This document shows positions 36,892 to 46,045 of a stretch of 64,000 nt of DNA, piece after piece (within the stretch, counting starts at the first letter, position 1; every line of letters begins with the position of its first letter). The position numbers were made by a program, and so were the translations under genes. The DNA is from Terriglobia bacterium (lineage in GTDB: Bacteria; Acidobacteriota; Terriglobia; UBA7540), in the NCBI GenBank assembly GCA_035712365.1, contig DASTAW010000031.1, positions 1 through 64,000 of the forward strand. Reading direction: 5' to 3'. Under the pieces are notes generated by a model. The model was not told where the DNA came from and did not search any database. It saw only the letters and a program-made list of their open reading frames with translations.

Positions 36892-37872
36892 ATGCCCAAA
36901 AAAGAGACGAAGAACCTGCCGTTCCGGCTGGATGGCGTTGTTCCTATTATTCCTACTCCGTTTAATGAGAAACAGGAGGTTGACTGGGAAAGCCTGCGAG
37001 CGCTGGTTGACTTTGCCTGCGCCAGCGGCGCTTGTGCCATGTGCCTCCCTGCATATGCCAGCGAGTTTTACAAGTTATCGGAAGAGGAGCGGCGCCGCGC
37101 CATATCGGAAGCGGTGGAGCAAGCTTCCGGACGCCTGCCGGTGATCGGGCAGGTGAACGCCTTTTCCGCAAAGCAGGCCGCCGATACCGCGCGCGATGCC
37201 CACCGGACCGGGGCGAACGCCGTCGCCGTTTCCGTACCACGGCTGATGCCGCTCTCAGAGCACGATCTTCTCCGCTATTTCGATCGAATCCTGAGCGCGA
37301 TTGACGTTCCGTTGCTGATTCAGGACTTCAATCCTGGTGGGCCGACGGTCAGCCTGGATTTCATCAGGCGCCTGCACCGGACGCATCCGCACTTCTGTTA
37401 CATCAAGCTCGAGGAACCGATGATGGCCGCAAAGATAGAGGCCATCGTTCAGGAAACTTCCGGCGAGGTTGGAGTCCTGGAAGGCTGGGGCGGAATGTAC
37501 ATGCTCGAGCTGATTCCGGCGGGGATCTGCGGAGTGATGCCCAGCCTGGGCGCGGCGGACATTCTTGCGGTCGCGTTCCGCCTCGTGAAACAAGGCCAGA
37601 AAGATAGAGCCTTTGAGGCCTTCCGGGATGTACTGCCACAGATTGTCTTCAGCCTTCAAAATCTTGAGCTGCTCCACCACGCGGAGAAGTCGCTTCTGGC
37701 GGCCCGGGGCGTCATCAGAGAATCTGCGGTAAGGGACGCCAGCCTCGAACTCAATCCTCATGACCGGCAACACATGCTTTTCGTGAACAGCAAGGTTATT
37801 GCAGCGCTCGGCCGCCTAGGACTGCCGCGAAACCCTATTACAGCATCCGGAGCGCCTGCGTCGTGGAGCTGA
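36892..37872 (+). CDS. Dihydrodipicolinate synthase family aldolase
   Basis: A 326-residue DapA/N-acetylneuraminate lyase-type TIM barrel that would use a lysine Schiff base. The Schiff-base lysine is Lys172 in CYIKLEEP. The N-terminal block VVPIIPTPFNEKQEVDW is typical. However, the YNxP block that carries the catalytic tyrosine in most family members reads LLIQDFNPGG here, with Gln144 at the tyrosine position. Therefore it is not a normal DapA, and the reaction is unknown. It follows the broken MFS gene by 101 bases, suggesting a former sugar-acid or amino-sugar catabolic pair. Confidence 0.82.
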   Translation: MPKKETKNLPFRLDGVVPIIPTPFNEKQEVDWESLRALVDFACASGACAMCLPAYASEFYKLSEEERRRAISEAVEQASGRLPVIGQVNAFSAKQAADTARDAHRTGANAVAVSVPRLMPLSEHDLLRYFDRILSAIDVPLLIQDFNPGGPTVSLDFIRRLHRTHPHFCYIKLEEPMMAAKIEAIVQETSGEVGVLEGWGGMYMLELIPAGICGVMPSLGAADILAVAFRLVKQGQKDRAFEAFRDVLPQIVFSLQNLELLHHAEKSLLAARGVIRESAVRDASLELNPHDRQHMLFVNSKVIAALGRLGLPRNPITASGAPASWS

Positions 37873-37939
37873 CTTTACTCCCTGCTGGTGAGTGTGGGCA
37901 GCAGCTCGCTGAAGCTCTTATCAGGCCAGTCACGCGGTG

Positions 37940-39331
37940 CTATTGGACGGGGTTCGGGAAACCCAGGAGGTCCACTCGAAGGTGTCCCTCTTTGTTCCTG
38001 GTCTTGGCAACCGTATAGATGTTCTTGCTTCCAATGGCTATTGCCTCGGCGAAGAAGGGCCGCAAGCCATCTTCCAGTTGCAGAACGCCGTGGTCCACGC
38101 GCTTCCCGGACGCAATATCATAGGTCACAAAGTGGATGTCCTCATCCTCGTTTACGGCAGCGGTTTTGTCCGCGCTACTGCTTGTGGCGCGAGCGCCGCC
38201 CGTGGAAGTGAGGGGAGCGCCTGTCAGGTAATAGATTGTATGTCCGTCGGGGCCAAGAGCAAATCCCAGGTAGCCGTACGCAAAGCGATCGAACATGCCG
38301 CTCTTAAAAGTGATATCGGAAACCAGCCGGGTCACCACCTCGACCGTAGGCGCCCGTGGGTCGAACTTGAACAGGAAACCGGAGCGGCCGTGCATGCCGT
38401 AGAAAACGTGTTGGGGCGGATACCACAAGATCTGCCGCCAGTTATAACCCATGGTGCCCGGCTTGCTTGGGTCGATTTGTCCGAAGATGTCCTTCCGAAG
38501 GTCGCACTCCGTCATCTTCTTGAGCGAATCCGAGTTGTAGTCGTAATGCAAAATGTCTCCGTCGGCGGTGGTGAAGTAGACCGAGCCATCATCGGGATCG
38601 AGCGCCAGGGAGCGGCAGATTACGCGGAAAGTCTTTCCCGGAATTCCTTTCTCGCCTCCCAGGGTGTAAGGGCCGAAATTCTTAAGCTGATGTGTCGCGA
38701 TATCGTACCGGAGGAACAATCCCGACGGCCAGGTAATGCCGTAGAGTTGCCCGCGCGCAGGGTCCATCATGAAGGATATAATGCCCTCGCCCCGTGGGGC
38801 TTTTGCGAGACTCTCAAATTGGCCTGTGGCCAGGTCATACGAAAGGAAGTGGCCTCCGGGGTAGGGCTTATATCCCCGCGGCGGCGTGCCCGCCAGCTCC
38901 TGGCCGGAGGCGGTGGCAGGATTGTAGTATCCGATGTGCGTGGCGAAATAGAGCTTGCCGTTGTGTTCCACGAAAATGCTGTGCCCTTTTCCCTGCGGAA
39001 CGGCGTGCAGACCTTTTTCACCAGCGGCCTCAGTCAGGTCCGCGACATGTTCGATTTTTCCAGTGGCCGGATCGAGCGCGTACATCTGCGCGCCCGTGTC
39101 CACAGATCCGGAGCAGAGCACGTAGTACACCTTGCCATTGCTGGCGCGAAAGCAGGCATTGTAATTGTCGTCGGCCAAGGTGAAGCCGGAGTCGTAAAAA
39201 TGCGCTTGCAGGGCTTGCAGGGAATTGTTGGCCGGTGCCGCTTGTTTCTGCGGGGCAGGGGCCTGGCAGGCGATCATGGCGATCAGTGCTGCGAAAACCA
39301 GCAATTTGCACCCAGTGATTCTCATTTTCAT
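37940..39331 (-). CDS. Beta-propeller lipoprotein
   Basis: A 463-residue exported protein with an N-terminal hydrophobic segment ending in a cysteine (LLVFAALIAMIACQ), so probably a lipoprotein. The body repeats propeller-blade-like strands: NGKVYYVLCSGSVDTGAQMY, NGKLYFATHIGYYN, LYGITWPSGLFLRYDIAT, DGSVYFTTADGDILHYDYNS and VFYGMHGRSGFLFKFDPRAP. I do not recognise an enzymatic family. A GGAGGATTT ribosome-binding site precedes the ATG at 39331. It is divergent from the fucosidase gene. Confidence 0.75.
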   Translation of the reverse strand: MKMRITGCKLLVFAALIAMIACQAPAPQKQAAPANNSLQALQAHFYDSGFTLADDNYNACFRASNGKVYYVLCSGSVDTGAQMYALDPATGKIEHVADLTEAAGEKGLHAVPQGKGHSIFVEHNGKLYFATHIGYYNPATASGQELAGTPPRGYKPYPGGHFLSYDLATGQFESLAKAPRGEGIISFMMDPARGQLYGITWPSGLFLRYDIATHQLKNFGPYTLGGEKGIPGKTFRVICRSLALDPDDGSVYFTTADGDILHYDYNSDSLKKMTECDLRKDIFGQIDPSKPGTMGYNWRQILWYPPQHVFYGMHGRSGFLFKFDPRAPTVEVVTRLVSDITFKSGMFDRFAYGYLGFALGPDGHTIYYLTGAPLTSTGGARATSSSADKTAAVNEDEDIHFVTYDIASGKRVDHGVLQLEDGLRPFFAEAIAIGSKNIYTVAKTRNKEGHLRVDLLGFPNPVQ

Positions 39332-39575
39332 AAATCCTCCCGTGCAACCGCATCGTGCGGTGATGATGCGGATCGGATTCCTGCATTCGTGTTGATTACC
39401 ATGAACGGTGCCGCCGCTCGCTGGAGGGCTAGTAATAACATACCGCGTTCCGGAGATTCAACTTCATATTCTCACCGTGGTACATGCTCAATCTCTCCGA
39501 TTGGAAATAGTTTGCGCGCGTTAAAGAGCTGAGATATTTTAGGGGGCGCAATCTCACCCACGGAGAGGGAATTTC

Positions 39576-41108
39576 ATGACACGAACTTGCTCACGCAGAA
39601 ATTTTCTGAGGACAGCGATTGCCGGCGGCGCCGGATTGTCGGCGCTGGGCTCCGCCTCTCGAATAGCAAAGGCCATCACCGCGCCCTTTCCCGGGCGTTT
39701 CTCGCCCACTTGGGATTCCCTCTCGCAATATAACGTGCCTGATTGGTTTCGGGACGCCAAGCTCGGAGTATTCATGCACTGGGGCGTTTATTCGGTTCCC
39801 GCGCACGAAAACGAATGGTACCCGCGGCTGATGTATCGCAAAGAGAGCCCCGTTTTCGAATGGCACCGGCAGCACTGGGGACCGCAGTCCATGTTCGGCT
39901 ATAAGGATTTCATTCCCATGTTCCGCGGAGAGAACTGGAAGCCCGACGGGCTTGTGGATCTTTATAAGAAGGCCGGCGCGAAATATATTGTTCCGGTAGG
40001 CGAGCATCACGACGGTTTCCCCATGTACGATTCGCACCTGACGGAATGGTGCGCCGCAAAGATGGGTCCGCGCCGCGACACCATCGCTGGATGGGCGCAA
40101 GAAGTCCGAAACCAGGGCTTGAAACTCGGCATCTCTTCACACCGGGGATTCCACTTCTCTTATTACACTTTCGAGCAGGGATATGATACGGACAATCCAC
40201 TGTTCGCCGGCCTCTATGGGCCCATCCATGCACCGGCGCCGCTGATTGATAATCATCCCGGCCAGCTGGTGCAGCAGCCGTCAACAGAGTTTATGCAGGA
40301 CTGGTTCGCGCGCTGCGTGGAGATTGTGGACCTTTATCAGCCTGACCTGGTCTATTTCGACTGGGCAAACATCGCTCCGGGACTTGAACCCTATCGCAAG
40401 CAGTTTGCCGCCTACTACTACAACGTGGCTGCGGAGCGCGGACAGGGAGTGGTGATGACCTACAAGGGCGAGGCCTATCCGGAACACGCCGCCGTGCTGG
40501 ACATCGAGCGCGGGCTGGCGGGCGGCATTCGCGAACTACCCTGGCAGACGGATACTTCGGTGAGCTGGGAATCCTGGGGTTACATCGAGGGCGACACCTT
40601 CAAGTCGCCTGAAGAACTGGTACTTGAATTTGTCGACATCGTCAGCAAGAACGGAAACTTGCTGCTCAACGTGGGACCCAGGCCGGACGGAACACTCCCG
40701 CCCGAGGCCGAAGCAGTCTTCCGCGGCATCGGCCACTGGATGGACACGAACGGAGAAGCCATTTACGCCACACGGCCCTGGAAAATCTATGGCGAAGGGC
40801 CCACCACGCTGGCCAGCGGGTCTTTTGGTGAAAAGAACCTGAGGACATTGAAATTCACGCCGCAGGACATTCGCTTCACCACGAAGGGCGACGCCATCTA
40901 CGCCATCCTCATGGCCTGGCCGGAGGGTGAGGCAAGGATCAAATCGCTCGGGAAAAATTCAAGGAACGCTCCCGGCAGAATTTCAAATGTCAGTTTGCTG
41001 GGGAGTGATGCCGATCTCAAATGGCGGCAGGACGCCGATGCGCTTGTCGTCGAAATGCCCGGCGAAAAACCCGGCGACATTGCCTACGCCCTGAAGATCA
41101 CCACATAG
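39576..41108 (+). CDS. Tat-exported alpha-L-fucosidase (GH29)
   Basis: A 510-residue enzyme with a Tat signal (CSRRNFLRTAIAGGAGLSAL). GH29 blocks: FRDAKLGVFMHWGVYSVPAH, AKYIVPVGEHHDGFPMYDS, and the nucleophile region DLVYFDWANIAPG with the catalytic aspartate. A conserved NGNLLLNVGPRPDGTLPPEA follows. The last ~80 residues form the C-terminal beta-sandwich. Its closest context is the propeller lipoprotein on the opposite strand, which may share the promoter region 39332-39575. The enzyme releases L-fucose from glycans outside the cytoplasm. Confidence 0.92.
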   Translation: MTRTCSRRNFLRTAIAGGAGLSALGSASRIAKAITAPFPGRFSPTWDSLSQYNVPDWFRDAKLGVFMHWGVYSVPAHENEWYPRLMYRKESPVFEWHRQHWGPQSMFGYKDFIPMFRGENWKPDGLVDLYKKAGAKYIVPVGEHHDGFPMYDSHLTEWCAAKMGPRRDTIAGWAQEVRNQGLKLGISSHRGFHFSYYTFEQGYDTDNPLFAGLYGPIHAPAPLIDNHPGQLVQQPSTEFMQDWFARCVEIVDLYQPDLVYFDWANIAPGLEPYRKQFAAYYYNVAAERGQGVVMTYKGEAYPEHAAVLDIERGLAGGIRELPWQTDTSVSWESWGYIEGDTFKSPEELVLEFVDIVSKNGNLLLNVGPRPDGTLPPEAEAVFRGIGHWMDTNGEAIYATRPWKIYGEGPTTLASGSFGEKNLRTLKFTPQDIRFTTKGDAIYAILMAWPEGEARIKSLGKNSRNAPGRISNVSLLGSDADLKWRQDADALVVEMPGEKPGDIAYALKITT

Positions 41109-41336
41109 GTTGTAAAGGCGTGGTCGGGCCGGAACCTCACGTCGCCATCCAGACCGAAACCAGAGAATACTGTCCACCAGGGCGGCATATCCAGTCACTC
41201 AGACGGCAAAAAGCAGGCCAGGCATGCCTGCTGGTCTACCAGCGCGAATCCGCCGTCCTCACTCGAATTGACACTGCCAACTGTCACATTTCGGCGCCCG
41301 CAAGCGTTTCAGTAGTATAGACTCGGGAGGCTTTGG

Positions 41337-41933
41337 GTGGATATTTCAGTGTCGGCGGGCTTCAGCGAGGCCGGGTTGAGCGATCGAAATCGGCTGGATC
41401 GAGCGAGTTCATGCTGGACCGAAGAGGCATTTCAGCGCTTCTTCCTGGAAAATTATGTCCGGCTGTCGGGTGTGGTCTTTCGCATCGTTGGCGACTATTC
41501 GCGGGCCGAAGAACTTACGGACGAAGCCTTTTGGAGGCTCTACCGGCAGCCCTGCGGCGGCAACAATTTTAACCCGAGCGGGTGGGTTTACCGCACCGCC
41601 AGCCGCCTTGCAATCGACAGCTTGCGCGCCGAATCGAGGCGAGCGCGATTCGAGCAGGAGATAGGAACGTCGCTGGTTGCAGGCACTGGGCTGGACCCGT
41701 TGGATGCTGTTCTTGAAGCCGAGAGGCGCACGCAAGTGCGCAAGGCCCTGGCATTTCTTCGGCCTCTCCACGCGGAGCTTTTGGTCCTGCGGGCGAGCGG
41801 GTTCTCGTACCAGGAATTGGCCGAGACATTGAACGTGAAGGCAGGGTCAGTTGGCACCCGGCTGATTCGGGCGGAAGCGGCCTTTCGCAAATCCTATATG
41901 AAACTCTATATGGGAAATAAGGAGGAGTTATGA
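41337..41933 (+). CDS. ECF sigma factor
   Basis: A 198-residue extracytoplasmic-function sigma factor. Region 2: FLENYVRLSGVVFRIVGDYS, RAEELTDEAFWRLYRQP, GWVYRTASRLAIDSLRAESR. Region 4: ALAFLRPLHAELLVLRASG and FSYQELAETLNVKAGSVGTR. The start is a GTG at 41337 preceded by a weak purine stretch. Its stop overlaps the anti-sigma gene by four bases (ATGA at 41930). The pair precedes an ABC exporter on the same strand, the probable target. Confidence 0.88.
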   Translation: MDISVSAGFSEAGLSDRNRLDRASSCWTEEAFQRFFLENYVRLSGVVFRIVGDYSRAEELTDEAFWRLYRQPCGGNNFNPSGWVYRTASRLAIDSLRAESRRARFEQEIGTSLVAGTGLDPLDAVLEAERRTQVRKALAFLRPLHAELLVLRASGFSYQELAETLNVKAGSVGTRLIRAEAAFRKSYMKLYMGNKEEL

Positions 41934-43111
41934 AATGCCTTACTGACCAGGTTCTCCGAGCCCTGATTGACCAGGAGGCGCAGGACCTGGAGCGCGAAGG
42001 TGCAAACCGGCACCTCGCCGAGTGCGCGGACTGCCGCGCCCGACTGGAACGCATGTCGCGCGAGACCGCGGAAACAGGAAACATCCTGGCGTCACTGGCG
42101 CCCGGAAAACTGACGGAACCGGCGGAGGCGTTTGAGAGGTTCCAGGCACGGCTCGCCTCCGATGGCAAGGCGCCAGCCCGGCCCGGTTTTCTGAGGGGAT
42201 TCTTCTCCGTACATCCCCTTCCCGCCTGGAGCGCCCTGGCCTCGACGGCGCTTATCGTCGTGCTCCTGATGTTTGCCCCGGCGCGAAGCTGGACCCAGCA
42301 CATCCTGGCGATGCTGCGCGTCGAGAAAGTGACCGTCGTTCCCCTCGATCTTAAATTCGACAAGAACAGTGACACTCAGGAGCTCGTCCGGAAGGTTATC
42401 TCCGACGAAGTGACAGTGACACTCTCCGCGGGCAAGCCGCAGTTCGTTGGCGATGTTTCGCAGGCAACCCAAATGGCGGGCTTCCCGGTGCGCACTTTCG
42501 CCGATATGCAGGAGGCTCCGAAAATCGGAGTGGTTGGCGAGCAGTCTTACGTTATGAAGCTGGACCAGAGCCGCCTCCAGGCAATCGTCGACAGCATTGG
42601 CAAGGCGGACTTGCAGGTTCCGGAGAGCATCAACGGGCAGATGATTGCCGTGCACATTCCCAAATCCGTTTTTCTCCGCTACGGGAACTGCTCTGAGAAG
42701 CGCAACGCATCGAAGCCCGGTGCGGACGATCAGCGCAAGCCTACTGACACCTCCGGCTGCATCATGTTTGCGGAGGTCCCAAGTCCCGTTGTCAGCGTTC
42801 CGCCCGAACTGAATATCGGTCAACTTTTCCAGATCGCTCTCCAGGCGGGAGGCATGAGTCCCGAAGAAGCCCAGGCCTTCTCCTCGAAAGTGGACTGGAA
42901 ATCGACGCTTGTCGTGCCGATACCGAGACGCGCAAGCTCTTATTCTGAAGAGCTGGTGGACGGCGTGACGGGAAACCTGATTATGGGCAAGGGGTTTCGA
43001 GAGCAGCGGCCCGAATACACTCTGATCTGGGTAAAGAATGGAATCATCTATTCCATTCACGGGTCCGGCGGGCCTGAACGGGCCAAAGCCCTTGCAAGGG
43101 CTTTGAGCTAA
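41930..43111 (+). CDS. Transmembrane anti-sigma factor with zf-HC2 domain
   Basis: A 393-residue protein. Residues 1-~45 form a zinc-finger HC2 domain, NRHLAECADCRARLERMS (HxxxCxxC). A membrane helix is at ~95-115 (AWSALASTALIVVLLMFAP). The remaining ~275 residues are extracytoplasmic, with a DUF-like sensor region (VTVVPLDLKFDKNSDTQELV and others) that I do not recognise. It is translationally coupled to the ECF sigma gene, whose product it should sequester. It is unusually long for this class, so the extracytoplasmic part is a good candidate for the signal sensor. Confidence 0.85.
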   Translation: MKCLTDQVLRALIDQEAQDLEREGANRHLAECADCRARLERMSRETAETGNILASLAPGKLTEPAEAFERFQARLASDGKAPARPGFLRGFFSVHPLPAWSALASTALIVVLLMFAPARSWTQHILAMLRVEKVTVVPLDLKFDKNSDTQELVRKVISDEVTVTLSAGKPQFVGDVSQATQMAGFPVRTFADMQEAPKIGVVGEQSYVMKLDQSRLQAIVDSIGKADLQVPESINGQMIAVHIPKSVFLRYGNCSEKRNASKPGADDQRKPTDTSGCIMFAEVPSPVVSVPPELNIGQLFQIALQAGGMSPEEAQAFSSKVDWKSTLVVPIPRRASSYSEELVDGVTGNLIMGKGFREQRPEYTLIWVKNGIIYSIHGSGGPERAKALARALS

Positions 43112-43159
43112 AATCCTGGTGTCCCCCTTTCCTGTGGGACGAGCAGCGCGCATCATTGT

Positions 43160-44125
43160 GTGCGCCAGGCAGCGAATGGTTCCCCTGTGAATGCGATAGG
43201 CCCGTCATCACCCAGCCTCGCCATTGAAACCCGGATGCTGGGCAAGACCTTCGGTTCCAAGGTCGCGGTGCGCGGCCTTACGCTTGAAGTGTCGCGCGGC
43301 GAAGTTTTCGGTTTCCTTGGCCCCAACGGAGCAGGCAAGAGTACTTCGATCAAAATGATGCTCGGGCTGATCGCGCCCTCTCGCGGCGAAGCACTCGTTC
43401 TGGGTTTGCCGGCCGGCGACGTTTCTGTTCGGCGCATGGTCGGTTTTTTGCCGGAACACTTCCGCTTTTACGAATGGCTGACGGCCGAGGAGCTTCTTAA
43501 AGTACACGGACATCTCTACGGGATGTCAAAAGCAAAGCTTGGGGAGCGCATCCCCACACTGCTGAATGAAGTCGGTCTTTGCCCGCATCGCGAAAAGCGA
43601 GTGCGCGATTTCTCGAAGGGCATGATGCAGCGCCTGGGCCTGGCGCAGGCCCTGCTCAACGAACCGGAACTGATCTTTCTTGACGAGCCGACCTCAGGAC
43701 TCGATCCCGCAGGCCGAAAACTGGTGCGTGACATCATCAAGGCCCAGCGCCATCGGGGAGCCACGGTTTTCCTGAATTCACATCTCCTGGGTGAGGTTGA
43801 AGCCACTTGCGACCGCGTCGGCTTTATCAAGAATGGCGAGGTCGTCGAGACGAGGCGCCTCGGCGCGCTTATCGAAGGTGAAATCACGGTGTCAATTCGG
43901 GCCAGGAACCTCGGCCCTGATACTCTGGCCGAACTCGCACAGCGCGTTTCATCCCTGAAAACCGCCGGAGACGAAGCGAACTTTTATATACCATCAATGG
44001 ACACTCTGCCTGGCATCGTGCGTTTCCTGGTGAGCAAAAACGTGGACATTTATGAAATCACGCCGCAACGCCTTTCGCTCGAAGATCTCTTTCTTCGAAT
44101 TGTAGGCACAGACGGAGGGCTGTGA
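43160..44125 (+). CDS. ABC transporter ATP-binding protein
   Basis: A 321-residue (or 312-residue, from the GTG at 43187) CcmA/NatA-type ATPase. Walker A GFLGPNGAGKSTSIKMM, signature VRDFSKGMMQRLGLAQALL, Walker B LIFLDEPTSGLDPAG and the H-loop LNSHLLGEVEATCDRVG. The C-terminal ~85 residues form the extension of this exporter class. The start is uncertain since neither GTG has a strong ribosome-binding site. It overlaps the permease gene (GTGA at 44122-44125) and lies 48 bases after the anti-sigma gene. Confidence 0.88.
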   Translation: MRQAANGSPVNAIGPSSPSLAIETRMLGKTFGSKVAVRGLTLEVSRGEVFGFLGPNGAGKSTSIKMMLGLIAPSRGEALVLGLPAGDVSVRRMVGFLPEHFRFYEWLTAEELLKVHGHLYGMSKAKLGERIPTLLNEVGLCPHREKRVRDFSKGMMQRLGLAQALLNEPELIFLDEPTSGLDPAGRKLVRDIIKAQRHRGATVFLNSHLLGEVEATCDRVGFIKNGEVVETRRLGALIEGEITVSIRARNLGPDTLAELAQRVSSLKTAGDEANFYIPSMDTLPGIVRFLVSKNVDIYEITPQRLSLEDLFLRIVGTDGGL

Positions 44126-44949
44126 TGGGAACGCGGGTGATGGCCGCCGTAACGTTTCGGGAAGCTGCTCGTAAGAAAGTGCTCTGGATGGCCTTCGTTG
44201 CAGGAGCGGGTTTTCTTGCGCTGTTCGCGACGGGCATGCATTTTCAGGCGAAGGGTATCCACCTGAATAATGAAGCCATCCGCCGCCAGATTCTCAATAC
44301 GTCGCTCATGATGGGACTCTACACGGCGGACTTGCTGACGGTTTTGATGACGATCCTTATCGCCGCCGACACACTTTCGGGCGAAATCGCTTCCGGCACT
44401 ATTCACGCCATTGCCACCAAGCCCATAACGCGTCGCCAGATTCTCCTGGGTAAGTGGGCCGGGTTCGTTGGCATGCTGACCGTCTATATCCTGTTCCTAT
44501 TGGGAGGAGTTGCTTTGCTGGGATATGCGATCGGCGGCGCGACCGTTGAGCATCTCTGGCGCGGTCTCGGGCTGGTGTGGCTGGAAAGCATCCTGTTGCT
44601 CAACATTACTCTTCTTTGTGGCACAGGGTTATCCACCCTCGCCAGCGGCGTCGTTGTTTTGGGCATGCACGGGGTTGCCTTCCTTGGAGGTTGGATCGAA
44701 CAGATTGGCGCCGTTACCCACAGTCAGGGCGCCGTCAATGTAGGTATTGTTGCGAGTATCCTGATGCCGAGTGAAGCATTGTGGCGACGTGCGGCTTTCG
44801 AGATGCAGTCGCCCTTAGCGAGTGTTCTGAACATGTCCCCGTTCGGCAGCTTTTCGGTCCCGAGCAGAATAATGGTTGCCTATGCCATCGTCTATCTGCT
44901 GGTGGCGCTCGGCCTGGCCCTGCGCCGGTTCCGGCTGAGGGACTTGTAG
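44122..44949 (+). CDS. ABC transporter permease (ABC-2/NatB-like)
   Basis: A 275-residue membrane protein with six hydrophobic segments (LWMAFVAGAGFLALFATGM, LMMGLYTADLLTVLMTILIA, WAGFVGMLTVYILFLLGGVA). The block SGEIASGTIHAIATKPITR is typical for ABC-2 permeases of exporters. It may start at the GTG at 44122 or the ATG at 44125. The stop codon TAG (44947-44949) falls inside the left arm of the 112-bp inverted-repeat element. Confidence 0.87.
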   Translation: MMGTRVMAAVTFREAARKKVLWMAFVAGAGFLALFATGMHFQAKGIHLNNEAIRRQILNTSLMMGLYTADLLTVLMTILIAADTLSGEIASGTIHAIATKPITRRQILLGKWAGFVGMLTVYILFLLGGVALLGYAIGGATVEHLWRGLGLVWLESILLLNITLLCGTGLSTLASGVVVLGMHGVAFLGGWIEQIGAVTHSQGAVNVGIVASILMPSEALWRRAAFEMQSPLASVLNMSPFGSFSVPSRIMVAYAIVYLLVALGLALRRFRLRDL

Positions 44950-45059
44950 AGTCTGTGTGGCAACATAAGTGGGCTACTAGAAATCAATAAGTTACAAGGA
45001 CGCCTTGGCCCGCAAGTTGTTGATTCCTCGTTGGCACTTCGAGTTCTCACACAGACTCT
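44948..45059. repeat. 112-bp nested inverted-repeat element (MITE-like or structured RNA)
   Basis: The ends are perfect 12-bp inverted repeats, AGAGTCTGTGTG (44948-44959) and CACACAGACTCT (45048-45059). Inside are AAGTG/CACTT (44967-44971 with 45035-45039), AATCAATAAGTT/AAGTTGTTGATT (44982-44993 with 45014-45025; ten of 12 match, eleven with a G-U pair) and CAAGG/CCTTG (44995-44999 with 45003-45007). All are nested in the correct order, so the segment could fold into one long hairpin. TGT flanks both sides. No T-run follows, arguing against a plain terminator. It has no coding capacity. Confidence 0.6.
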
Positions 45060-45142
45060 TGTAGGCGGCCGATGGCGCAAGCGGTGGGGCTGTCTTTTCG
45101 CCACCACGGATCAAAAACGGCAGCACTCGGGCAATAACGTAT

Positions 45143-46045
45143 TCACCCCTGCAAGAGCGGAGTGATGGGACCACTCACAGCGGCCCGGGACTCCCCGCCA
45201 TTTAGGGCGGTTTGCAAGGCAGGCTCGAGCCCCTCGGCAAGCTCGCCCATTTCGTGCTGGCCGAGGTTTGAAACCACAAAACCGAAATACCCGCCCACCT
45301 GGAAGCCGGCGACACTCATTCCTTCGAGTTGCTTCTCGTAAAAATGGACGTTGCCGAGCGACTTCGCAGTCACAAATCGCCCCGTAGGCAGGTTTTCGCC
45401 ATCCCTCCTGGTAAGGATCACCGAGAGCATCGTACCCTGGCCTCGAGCGATGAAGTGCACATACTTGCGCGGGCTGCCTGGAACGCCACAGATGTGGGCC
45501 TCGAGCACCTGAAAGCCTGGAAGCTTCTTTTCCACAACCGGAAGCAATTCGGCGTATTGCGGCCCAAGCTTTTCGCGGAGCACTTCGGGCGGATTGGCGA
45601 CATCCGGATAATTGTGGCCGCGAATGGCGCAATGAAGATGGTCTGAAACGCCAAGCTGCAGGACGCTGGCCACCATTTGCCTGGCGTGTTCCAGCCTCAA
45701 CCACTGCTGGCCCGCAACACCCGCAATCACGATCATCGCAGCACCTGCCAGCGCCAGCGCCCATGTGGGTGCGCGGGCCGTCCAAAAGGGCCGTGATTGG
45801 GCTTTTTTCAGGCGCTGATGAATGGCCACGCCGAGTTGCTCCGGCGCTGACAGCCGCCCGGCGGCCCGCTGCAATGCTTCCCGGACCCGCAGGCGTGACT
45901 TCAGTTCGCTAGAGCAGGTTACGCAGTTCTCGAGGTGCCGCAGCATTTCGTCCGTTGTTTCCACCAACAATTCGTTGCTGAGGTAGGCATCCAACTGCCG
46001 GCAGGTACGCTCACACTGTCTCGAATCGAAATTCAGCACGTTCAT
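45143..46045 (-). CDS. Zinc-type anti-sigma factor
   Basis: A 300-residue protein. The N-terminal domain contains CERTCRQLDAYLSNELLVET and the zinc motif HLENCVTC (HxxxCxxC), marking a ZAS/zf-HC2 anti-sigma factor; such clusters can respond to disulfide stress. A membrane helix is at ~92-112 (PTWALALAGAAMIVIAGVAG). The C-terminal ~190 residues are extracytoplasmic and unfamiliar (LGVSDHLHCAIRGHN, FQVLEAHICGVPGSPRKYVH), with two more cysteines. The ATG at 46045 overlaps the sigma stop (ATGA). It is the last gene of the unit with the Met-rich peptide and molybdoenzyme. Confidence 0.85.
   Translation of the reverse strand: MNVLNFDSRQCERTCRQLDAYLSNELLVETTDEMLRHLENCVTCSSELKSRLRVREALQRAAGRLSAPEQLGVAIHQRLKKAQSRPFWTARAPTWALALAGAAMIVIAGVAGQQWLRLEHARQMVASVLQLGVSDHLHCAIRGHNYPDVANPPEVLREKLGPQYAELLPVVEKKLPGFQVLEAHICGVPGSPRKYVHFIARGQGTMLSVILTRRDGENLPTGRFVTAKSLGNVHFYEKQLEGMSVAGFQVGGYFGFVVSNLGQHEMGELAEGLEPALQTALNGGESRAAVSGPITPLLQG

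Noticed and set aside
37937-39532. 531-aa plus-strand reading frame
   Set aside because: Antisense to the propeller lipoprotein, which has a signal sequence and repeated blades. The plus-strand product has no family character.
41212-41232. AGCAGGC/GCCTGCT hairpin after the fucosidase gene
   Set aside because: Seven-base stem with no T-run on either strand; it may be a chance palindrome, so it was not called a terminator.
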